Origin: Campylobacterales bacterium
GTDB lineage: Bacteria; Campylobacterota; Campylobacteria; Campylobacterales; Sulfurimonadaceae
DNA length: 64,000 nucleotides
NCBI GenBank assembly: GCA_026390165.1
Contig: JAPLGM010000012.1
Coordinates: forward strand, 1-64,000
Direction: 5' to 3'
In this document: positions 44,432-51,436 of the stretch, one piece after another
Position numbering within the stretch: the stretch's first letter is position 1
How the letters are laid out: each line of letters starts with the position of its first letter
Position numbers and translations under genes: made by a program
Notes under the pieces: model-generated
Seen by the model: the letters and a program-made list of their open reading frames with translations, nothing else
The model's database searches: none
What the model was told of the DNA's origin: nothing

Positions 44432-45552
44432 AAATTATTTCCATTTTCAACAATAAGGGTGGGGTTGGAAAATCTACATTAGGTTTTCACTTAGCTTTTG
44501 CATTAAGTGAATTGGGTAAAAAAACGTTAATGATAGATTTAGATCCTCAATGTAATTTAACAATATGTGGAATTGAAACCGAAGCTTTACATAAAATATG
44601 GGCAGAAGAAGACGATTATATTGATGATTTTGAGAGTGCTTCTGTAAAAGATTCTACCAAAATTCTTGAAACTCCTAGAAGTATTCACTTCCTTTTAAAG
44701 CCAACAGAAGATGGTTTAAGTGATTTAGACATACTACCACCTACAGTAAAGCTCGATACATACTTAGATTTAATTCCAGGACGATTATCTATACACAAAT
44801 TTGAAAACAAACTGGCAGAAAGATGGACTGGAGCATATCAAGGGGATAGTTTAGCCATTCGTACGATTACTAAAATCAGAGAGATTTGTAATTTATATGC
44901 AGAAAAAGGCGGTTATGAATATATTATTATTGATACATCCCCTAGTTTAGGGATTCTCAACAAAACAATCATTTCAACCGTTGATGGCTTTTTTATCCCA
45001 GCACAACCGGATATGTTTAGTCTATATGGTATTAGAAATATTGGGAACTCTTTGGATATATGGAAAAAAGATTTTGATACAATTTATAATTTAATATCGA
45101 CAACAAAAAGAGATAAGTTTCCTAAAGATTTTGTTCAGTTTTTAGGATTTACTATTTACAATGCAAAACCTTATGGTGAATCTAATGAATATCATTTGGC
45201 ACAAGCACATTATTCATATGTTCAGCAAATCCCTAATGTAATTCAAGACTTTATTAAAAAATCCAATAGAATATATTTAACGGATGAACAATTAAGAACA
45301 CCTATTGGGAAAACTGCCGTAATTCATACGCATAATACATTTCCAGCAGTGTCACAAGCTTTACATTGCCCAATGTGGAAAGTTCCTGAAAAATATTCAG
45401 AACTTCAAAAAACAAATTCTACTTGGCTTGCAGAACATAAGATCGAAGTAAATCATGGCAATTTTGGGAAATATAAAAAAACTCTTGAACAATACAAAGA
45501 ATTTGCAAATGACTTACTATCAAGAATAGAAAATTTAGATGGCAATGACTAA
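44428..45552 (+). CDS. ParA/Soj-family ATPase, partner of a RelA/SpoT-domain protein
   Basis: 374 residues, AT-rich. Deviant Walker A NNKGGVGKST (about 8-17), A' motif LMIDLDPQCNLT, Walker B-like YIIIDTSPSLGILNK near 170 and FIPAQPDMFSLYGIRN mark a ParA-type P-loop ATPase (AAA_31). It is longer than partition ParA, with an insert near 45-120 (DDYIDDFESASVKDSTKILE) and a C-terminal extension of about 80 residues. No ParB gene or parS-like repeats are near; instead a RelA/SpoT-type gene follows after 3 bp. Role with that partner unknown: a sensor or regulator of nucleotide alarm synthesis, or part of a defence module, are possible. Confidence 0.9.
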   Translation: MKIISIFNNKGGVGKSTLGFHLAFALSELGKKTLMIDLDPQCNLTICGIETEALHKIWAEEDDYIDDFESASVKDSTKILETPRSIHFLLKPTEDGLSDLDILPPTVKLDTYLDLIPGRLSIHKFENKLAERWTGAYQGDSLAIRTITKIREICNLYAEKGGYEYIIIDTSPSLGILNKTIISTVDGFFIPAQPDMFSLYGIRNIGNSLDIWKKDFDTIYNLISTTKRDKFPKDFVQFLGFTIYNAKPYGESNEYHLAQAHYSYVQQIPNVIQDFIKKSNRIYLTDEQLRTPIGKTAVIHTHNTFPAVSQALHCPMWKVPEKYSELQKTNSTWLAEHKIEVNHGNFGKYKKTLEQYKEFANDLLSRIENLDGND

Positions 45553-45555
45553 CCA

Positions 45556-46248
45556 ATGGAAGAAGCTGAAATTGTAGAAATAATTGAGGAATATAGTAAT
45601 AAACAATTTGAATTTGAACAGTTTTTAGCAAGTGTTTTAATTTTTTTTGAAAAATATCCTGATTTAAATCAAAAACATTTCCCCATAATTCATTCACTTA
45701 AATCAAGGATGAAGGATCCAGCACATCTAAAAGATAAATTGGAAAGAAAAAATGTGGATGGTAAAGTGATAACGAAAGAAACTTTGTTTTCTGAGATAAC
45801 AGATTTAATCGGGGTAAGGATATTGCACCTTCATCAAGAACAATTTAAAGAAATCAATGAAGCTATCCAAAAAAAAGTTTCTGATGGCGATTGGATTTTT
45901 AAAGAAGAACCAAAAGCATTAACTTGGGATCCTGAATCAAAAGTATTTTACGAAAAATTAGGTATAACAACAGAGCTAAGAGAAACTTTATACACTAGTA
46001 TTCATTATGTGATTCAACCAAATAATCCAAAAGCATTTGTTACATGTGAAATTCAAGTACGGACTCTTTTTGAAGAAATTTGGGGGGAAATTGACCATGC
46101 AATTAATTATCCGCACAAAACAGAGAGTGTCGCATGTAAAGAGCAATTAAGAGTTCTAGCGAAGCTCGCTTCCACTGGAACTAGGCTTGCAGACTCTATT
46201 TTTAGAAGCCACCAAGAATATTTAAGTCATCAACAATATGTGAAATGA
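45556..46248 (+). CDS. RelA/SpoT-domain nucleotide pyrophosphokinase-like protein
   Basis: 230 residues with only a synthetase-type domain: SRMKDPAHLKDKLERK (substrate-binding basic stretch), ITDLIGVRILHL with the metal-binding Asp, YTSIHYVIQP (the Tyr stacking on GTP), and CEIQVRTLFEEIWGEIDHAINY with the catalytic Glu. No HD hydrolase, TGS or ACT domain. Its substrate could be GTP/GDP, ATP (as in toxic small alarmone synthetases) or tRNA CCA ends (as in some toxSAS). Paired with the ParA-like gene and embedded in a toxin-rich island, which favours a toxic or defensive role. Confidence 0.9.
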   Translation: MEEAEIVEIIEEYSNKQFEFEQFLASVLIFFEKYPDLNQKHFPIIHSLKSRMKDPAHLKDKLERKNVDGKVITKETLFSEITDLIGVRILHLHQEQFKEINEAIQKKVSDGDWIFKEEPKALTWDPESKVFYEKLGITTELRETLYTSIHYVIQPNNPKAFVTCEIQVRTLFEEIWGEIDHAINYPHKTESVACKEQLRVLAKLASTGTRLADSIFRSHQEYLSHQQYVK

Positions 46249-46261
46249 TTTTATTGCTACG

Positions 46262-46498
46262 ATGAGTAAAGACTTAAAAGCAGAATTCCCGAATATGCAA
46301 GGGTTTTCAGATAGAAATATTAGGTATATGCGGTAATGGTATCTGTTTTGGAGTAATGAAGTTTTAATTGGGCAACAAGCTGTTGCACAAATAGAAAATG
46401 AAAAAAGCCAATAACCTTTTGAGCAATTATTCCAAATACCGTGGAGACATAATGTGATTGAAGAGATAGAAGCAGAGTTAGGGAGAGTCAATGTATAA
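46262..46498 (+). pseudogene. Remnant of a DUF1016/YhcG PD-(D/E)XK nuclease gene
   Basis: One frame reads MSKDLKAEFPNMQGFSDRNIRYMR-stop-WYLFWSNE...IGQQAVAQIE...-stop-PFEQLFQIPWRHNVI. These are the N-terminal DUF1016 landmarks (LSAEFP.M.GFS..N..YMR.FY.FW, LFQIPWGHN) with two in-frame stops and the catalytic C-terminal half missing. Dead gene at the right edge of the island, ahead of moxR. Confidence 0.75.
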
Positions 46499-46528
46499 AA
46501 GTTATAAGCTTAAAAACGAGGAAAAACA

Positions 46529-47476
46529 ATGATACAAACAATTAACGCAATCCGTACTGAAATCGCAAAAGTCGTCGTCGGGCAAGAGAAAATGATCGAT
46601 GGATTATTGATCGGGTTATTGTGTGACGGGCATATTTTGATCGAGGGGATTCCCGGATTGGCGAAAACGACGACGGTAAAAGCTCTCTCGCAAACGTTGG
46701 GATTAGGATTTAAGCGGGTGCAGTTTACCCCTGATTTATTGCCGAGTGATATTTTGGGCTCAGAGGTGTATGATCCGAAAAATAATGGATTTAAGATCAA
46801 GAAAGGGCCGATTTTTACAAACTTGCTTCTCGCCGATGAGATCAATCGCGCCCCTGCAAAAGTGCAATCCGCATTGTTGGAAGTGATGCAAGAGCACCAA
46901 GTGACATTGGGGGATGAGAGTTTTAAACTCCAGCGTCCTTTCTTGGTATTGGCAACGCAAAATCCGATCGAAAATGAGGGGGTTTATCCCCTTCCTGAGG
47001 CGCAATTGGATCGTTTTATGATGAAACTTCGAGTCGGATACAACACGGCGGAAGAGGAACTCTCTATTGCCCGTCGTATTGCGTCTGCCACGTCTGAGGA
47101 GATACACGCCGTTATTGATAGGGATATGCTAGAAAAGCTCAAAGAGAGGGTGATGGCGATTCACATTGATGAAGAGGTAGAGCGTTATATTATCGCACTG
47201 GTACAGGCGACGCGCCATCCTGAGCAGTTTGGAGTAAGTGACATTAAAAAATATATTCAATTTGGAGCAAGTCCCCGTGTGAGTATTGATCTTTTCAAAG
47301 CGTGCAAAGCGGTGGCGTTTTTGCGTGGACGTGAGTTTGTGACCCCAAGCGATATACTGAGTATTCTCAAAGATAGTATGCGTCACCGTATCGTTTTGAG
47401 CTATGAAGCTGAGGCGGAGAATATTGATGTGGATACACTCATTGAGCAGATAGTTAAAGCGGTTCCGGTACCGTAA
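46529..47476 (+). CDS. moxR: MoxR-family AAA ATPase
   Basis: 315 residues. Walker A IEGIPGLAKTTTVKAL (about 37-52), Walker B LLLADEINRAPAKVQSALLEVMQEHQVT, sensor 1 VLATQNPIENEGVYPLPEAQLDRF and the C-terminal MoxR lid domain. MoxR ATPases act with VWA proteins as chaperone-like maturation systems. It heads the second half of the Bat locus and reads into DUF58 with 1 bp between. Confidence 0.96.
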   Translation: MIQTINAIRTEIAKVVVGQEKMIDGLLIGLLCDGHILIEGIPGLAKTTTVKALSQTLGLGFKRVQFTPDLLPSDILGSEVYDPKNNGFKIKKGPIFTNLLLADEINRAPAKVQSALLEVMQEHQVTLGDESFKLQRPFLVLATQNPIENEGVYPLPEAQLDRFMMKLRVGYNTAEEELSIARRIASATSEEIHAVIDRDMLEKLKERVMAIHIDEEVERYIIALVQATRHPEQFGVSDIKKYIQFGASPRVSIDLFKACKAVAFLRGREFVTPSDILSILKDSMRHRIVLSYEAEAENIDVDTLIEQIVKAVPVP

Positions 47477-47477
47477 T

Positions 47478-48311
47478 ATGAAAACCTCCCGTGAAATTCT
47501 CATCCGTGCCCGTCGCCAAATCGTAGGGGATCGTATTGGTAATAACCCTTCACTATTTCGGGGTGAGGGGTATGATTTTATTGAACTTCGTGAATACATC
47601 AGCGGAGATGATACGCGCCATATTGATTGGAATATCACGGCAAAAATGCAACGTCCCTATGTAAAAGTGTTTCGGGAAGAGCGGGAACTCTCCATCGTCA
47701 CGGTGGCGATGTTGGGGGGTGCTCTTCATTTTGGGCGAGATCGTTTTAAAATCGAGAGCGTGGCGGAGGCGGTAGCGTTGGTGGGGTATTCGGCGATTGG
47801 AAATGGGGATGTATTCTCCCATTATAATTTTCGTGAGGATTTGGTTGATGAGGTGCGCGGATCGAAAAAACGGTTTGCGGTGGCGGTGAGCGTTGAGAGT
47901 GTCATGCGAGCAGAGCTTATAGGGCATAAAGCCGATTATAATGCGATGGCGGCGACGTTAATGAAGCGGTTAAAACGTAAATCGCTGATCGTCCTTATCG
48001 GCGATTTTTTCGAGATACCTAATTTGCGCTTATTAGCGAAAAAACACGAAGTCGTCGCGGTGGTCGTGCGAGATCGGCTAGAAGAGAATCCTGAACCAAT
48101 GGGGTTTAGTGCGTTGAGTGATCCTGAAAGCGGAGCGATACTGGAGGGGGATTTTAACGCTTCCAGTGTGAAAAAATATGCCCAAAAGGTACGTGAGCAT
48201 GATGTCGCGTTGTTTGACACGTTTCGTACCTCTGGGATTCGTGCTGTGAAGCTCTACACCGATGCGAATGCTTCGGTTGTGTTGCGGCGACTATTTGAGG
48301 GGCGTGTATGA
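47478..48311 (+). CDS. DUF58 family protein
   Basis: 277 residues with the DUF58 signature LFRGEGYDFIELREYISGDDTRHIDWNITAKMQRPYVKVFREERE near 30-75 and a degenerate VWA-like fold after it. No membrane span. DUF58 proteins always accompany MoxR and are thought to be its substrate or adaptor. Overlaps the next gene by 4 bp. Confidence 0.93.
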   Translation: MKTSREILIRARRQIVGDRIGNNPSLFRGEGYDFIELREYISGDDTRHIDWNITAKMQRPYVKVFREERELSIVTVAMLGGALHFGRDRFKIESVAEAVALVGYSAIGNGDVFSHYNFREDLVDEVRGSKKRFAVAVSVESVMRAELIGHKADYNAMAATLMKRLKRKSLIVLIGDFFEIPNLRLLAKKHEVVAVVVRDRLEENPEPMGFSALSDPESGAILEGDFNASSVKKYAQKVREHDVALFDTFRTSGIRAVKLYTDANASVVLRRLFEGRV

Positions 48312-48706
48312 GTCAATCGGTTGATATTCCACTCCATGATATTATGCCTTTGGTAGAAGTTCCTGATACCTCAATTTATTGGTTTGGTGCACTGGTGATT
48401 GCTGGTTTAATTGTTGTATCGCTTATTGTTTTTGCGTGGTTAAAATACAAACGGGGTCGAAAAATCAACGAACGACAGCTTCATTTCGAGGCACTGAAAA
48501 ATATTAATCTAAAGAATCCAAAAGAGAGTGCTTACACTATCAGCCGTGAGGGGTATTTCTTCGCCCACGACAATGAGCGGACGTTGGGGACGTACCAAAA
48601 TCTTTTCACCCGTTTAGAACCCTATAAATACGCCCCTACCGTTGTTAAGATTGATGAGGAGACGTTGGGATATTATCATTTGTATCTTGAGATGATCGAT
48701 GTTTGA
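48308..48706 (+). CDS. Small membrane protein of the MoxR operon, DUF4381-like
   Basis: 132 residues: one span (about 25-45, FGALVIAGLIVVSLIVFAWL), then a basic cytoplasmic domain ending LGYYHLYLEMIDV. The leading segment (IPLHDIMPLVEVPDTSIYWF) and position between DUF58 and a VWA-type gene fit DUF4381 proteins of Bat loci. Overlaps the following gene by 8 bp. Confidence 0.7.
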   Translation: MSQSVDIPLHDIMPLVEVPDTSIYWFGALVIAGLIVVSLIVFAWLKYKRGRKINERQLHFEALKNINLKNPKESAYTISREGYFFAHDNERTLGTYQNLFTRLEPYKYAPTVVKIDEETLGYYHLYLEMIDV

Positions 48707-49427
48707 GGGGGTTTACTTCGAATTTCCCAAACTTAGCTTTTTACTGTTCGTTTTTTTAGCTTGCGAAAATTTGTGCCCTCTTCGGATACCCATGCTCTAT
48801 TTTCCCCATATTGAGCGTTTTGCGGGGGTGGGGGTCAAATCACCTGCGTGGATGTGGATCTCTAAATGGCTGATGATTGCTTTTTTGATCGTCGCATTGA
48901 TGTCTCCCGTCAAAGAGATTCCGCAAATGCCGCACTTTGAGGGGTACGCTACCTTGATTGTTGTTGATAGGGTAGATGAGGATGTGAGACAAAATATTAA
49001 GAGTTTCATCGAACTGCGCCCACACGATAAAATTTCCCTCTATCTCCCTAATAATATCAAAATCCCCCTCACCACTGATCATAAGGTACTGTTGGCAATG
49101 GTGGATCAATTGCCTGATACTTCTACCTCTCCAAGCGTTGATTACACCATCAAGCGTTTTTTAATGAGCGAAAAATATCCGTGGATTGTTATTTTTTCAC
49201 CCCGTCCAAAAGCGTTTGTTCACTCTCTCCCTCCCCAAATCGAAACCTCAATCGTTCCTCAAAAAGGGTGGAAAAAATGGATGAAGATTCAAAATGAATA
49301 CCATAAACCTCTCCCCATCCTTTTACTACGCCCCGAGGTTAAGTATTTTTATTTTATCCCCCTCTTTTTAGCCTTTTTAGCGATGATGGTCTATCTCTAC
49401 GGGCGCAATCAAAAAGGGGTAGTATGA
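48699..49427 (+). CDS. BatA-like membrane protein lacking a metal site
   Basis: 242 residues: N-terminal spans (about 10-25 and 55-70), a VWA-sized middle domain and a C-terminal span (YFYFIPLFLAFLAMMVYLY). The place of the MIDAS DxSxS is occupied by LIVVDRVDEDVRQ and no TDG loop follows, so metal-dependent ligand binding seems lost. Probably a structural paralogue of BatA. Confidence 0.7.
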   Translation: MFEGVYFEFPKLSFLLFVFLACENLCPLRIPMLYFPHIERFAGVGVKSPAWMWISKWLMIAFLIVALMSPVKEIPQMPHFEGYATLIVVDRVDEDVRQNIKSFIELRPHDKISLYLPNNIKIPLTTDHKVLLAMVDQLPDTSTSPSVDYTIKRFLMSEKYPWIVIFSPRPKAFVHSLPPQIETSIVPQKGWKKWMKIQNEYHKPLPILLLRPEVKYFYFIPLFLAFLAMMVYLYGRNQKGVV

Positions 49428-50509
49428 GTTTCGCTCACCCTGAATTTTTCCTTTGGATGACCCCTTTTGTCCTTCTCCTCTTTTATTTTTGGTTGACCCA
49501 AAAAACTCAAGAGGAGGACGTTTTTACCCAAGATGCATTGGATAAACTTCGCGTTGAGGATCAAACGATGGGGCTAAAAGGGCGGAATAGTCTCTTTTTA
49601 AGTGCGTCGCTTCTCATTATTACGGCATTGGCACAACCCGTTGCACGCGGTGAGCGTCTCCCTGATTCTCCCAAAACCATTATGATAGCACTTGATATTT
49701 CGAAACGCTCTTTGGGTGAATTTGAAGCGATGAAGCAGAATGCAATACGTCTTATAACTATTACCGAAGGGGCGATTGAGATAATCGCTTTCAACGAAAA
49801 GCTCTACCGTATCGCCCCACGAAGTGAGGATAAAACAACACTCAAAGAACTAGTTGCTAATCTTTCACCCCGTGTGATGAATTCGTCAATTGCAGATGAA
49901 AATGGAATGCGAAAGAGGTGTAATCCACCAGTTTTGGTGGTTGTTTCAGGAGAGAAGATTAGACGTGATTTAGTGGATGATGAGAGCGAGAAATGGGAGG
50001 CTATTCCGTTATTCTATGTACCTCTTGGGCTAGCGATACTTTTGATCGCTATTGCCCTCTCCTCCATGTCCAAACGTGAAAGTGTTTCATTAGCGATGTT
50101 GGCACTCCTTTGTATGGGGGAAAAAAATTTGAATGCGGGGGTGTTAGATTTTACGATTTTGAATCATGCCTATAGTGCATACGAAGCGGGTGAGTATGCT
50201 AAAAGCGCCCAATACTTCAAGCAATACCAACAGCTTCATGACAGCCCCCAAGTGCGCTATAACTACGCCAATGCTCTTTTTAAAGCCGGTGATTATGAGA
50301 GGGCACGGTATTGGTATGAACATAGTACCGCAACGGATCCGCAGTTAGTAAAGTGGGTAGCGTTTAATAGGAAAAAATTGTCAATAGAAGAGGAGATGGC
50401 ACCTCAAAGTATAGTGAATAATAAAGTGAGCGGTAATGCAAAAAAAGAGGGTATAAAAGTCAAAAATAGTATTCAAATTGGGAAGGGTACGGTATTATTT
50501 GGGTATTAA
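49424..50509 (+). CDS. BatB/C-like protein with degenerate VWA domain and TPRs
   Basis: 361 residues: two N-terminal spans, a shortened VWA domain where DxSxS has become DISKRS and the later Asp loop reads VVSGEK, a span near 205-220, the same NAGVLDFT junction seen in BatB at 38690-40222, then TPR-like repeats (AYEAGEYAKSAQYFKQY, RYNYANALFKAGDYERARYWYEH). Clearly a decayed paralogue of that BatB/C fusion. Its stop overlaps convergent tyrA by 4 bp. Confidence 0.75.
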   Translation: MSFAHPEFFLWMTPFVLLLFYFWLTQKTQEEDVFTQDALDKLRVEDQTMGLKGRNSLFLSASLLIITALAQPVARGERLPDSPKTIMIALDISKRSLGEFEAMKQNAIRLITITEGAIEIIAFNEKLYRIAPRSEDKTTLKELVANLSPRVMNSSIADENGMRKRCNPPVLVVVSGEKIRRDLVDDESEKWEAIPLFYVPLGLAILLIAIALSSMSKRESVSLAMLALLCMGEKNLNAGVLDFTILNHAYSAYEAGEYAKSAQYFKQYQQLHDSPQVRYNYANALFKAGDYERARYWYEHSTATDPQLVKWVAFNRKKLSIEEEMAPQSIVNNKVSGNAKKEGIKVKNSIQIGKGTVLFGY

Positions 50510-51342
50510 GTGAAAATCTCCGAAAGCTTGTTCGCATCTTTCATCTCTTTGTGCAAGCGGGTGTAATCCTTCTCTTCTAATGCCTCTTTAAAGGTAGTAA
50601 GTTCCGCTTCGAATAGCTCTATCGCTTGAAGAACATTATCACGGTTTTGGCGAAAAATATCTTCCCACATTGAGGGGGAACTTTTGGCCAGACGGCTCAT
50701 AGAACGAAATCCCCCTGCTGCAAGGGTGAGGATATTCTCTTTTTCCTCTTGGGCTAACACCGTATTGGCGAGGGCGTAGGAGATGATATGGGGCATGTGA
50801 CTGATAAACGCTGCATGGCGGTCGTGCTGTTGCGCTCCCATTGTCTGTATTTGCATCCCGATAGCGCGAAAGAGTTGGAGTGCAATAGAACGCTGTTCTT
50901 CGCCGCTGTGTTCGAGGTCACAAAGGACAACGACTTTGTCGGTATAAAGCCCTTCTATCGCTGCATTGGGGCCAAAATGTTCTGTCCCCGTCATCGGGTG
51001 GGCAGCCACGAAATTTTGACGAATAGAGGGGGGGACAGCATCGACGATAAGTGCCTTGGTGCTTCCTAAATCGATAAGGGTTTTGCCACTTCCTGCCAAA
51101 TCGATGGAGTTATTTAAAAGGGCAATCACTCCATCCACAGGAACAGCGAAAAAGAGGACATCACACCGCTTTTTGAGCGTTTCAAAAGGGACAATAGCGT
51201 GTACAAGACCCAGCTCCAATGCAATTCTTTGATGCTCTAGGTTATGATCGCTACCGACGACGGAGGTGACAAAGGGGAGCTTTTTGAGCGAGAGGGCGAG
51301 AGAACCCCCCATGAGTCCTAGTCCGACGATTCCTATCTCCAT
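50506..51342 (-). CDS. tyrA: Prephenate dehydrogenase
   Basis: 278 residues. Rossmann motif GIVGLGLMGGSLALSL at the start, AHPMTGTEHFGPNAA with the catalytic His region near 115, and the helical dimerisation domain with ISHMPHIISYALA. Oxidises prephenate to 4-hydroxyphenylpyruvate for tyrosine. No chorismate mutase or ACT domain. Monocistronic here. Confidence 0.93.
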   Translation of the reverse strand: MEIGIVGLGLMGGSLALSLKKLPFVTSVVGSDHNLEHQRIALELGLVHAIVPFETLKKRCDVLFFAVPVDGVIALLNNSIDLAGSGKTLIDLGSTKALIVDAVPPSIRQNFVAAHPMTGTEHFGPNAAIEGLYTDKVVVLCDLEHSGEEQRSIALQLFRAIGMQIQTMGAQQHDRHAAFISHMPHIISYALANTVLAQEEKENILTLAAGGFRSMSRLAKSSPSMWEDIFRQNRDNVLQAIELFEAELTTFKEALEEKDYTRLHKEMKDANKLSEIFT

Positions 51343-51436
51343 GCCTGCCCCTCTAATTTACTTGTTGAGCCGTATTCTAGCAGATTTACGGGAATATTAA
51401 CCATTACAGTGGTAAAATAAGAGCTAATTTAACCTA

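Noticed and set aside
44428-45552. Plasmid partition system (ParA of an integrated plasmid)
   Set aside because: No ParB, replication protein or iteron-like repeats are nearby, and the partner gene is a RelA/SpoT-type synthetase.
46222-46491. Minus-strand 89-codon frame after the RelA/SpoT-type gene
   Set aside because: The plus strand of the same DNA shows a clear DUF1016 remnant; the antisense frame is open only by chance.
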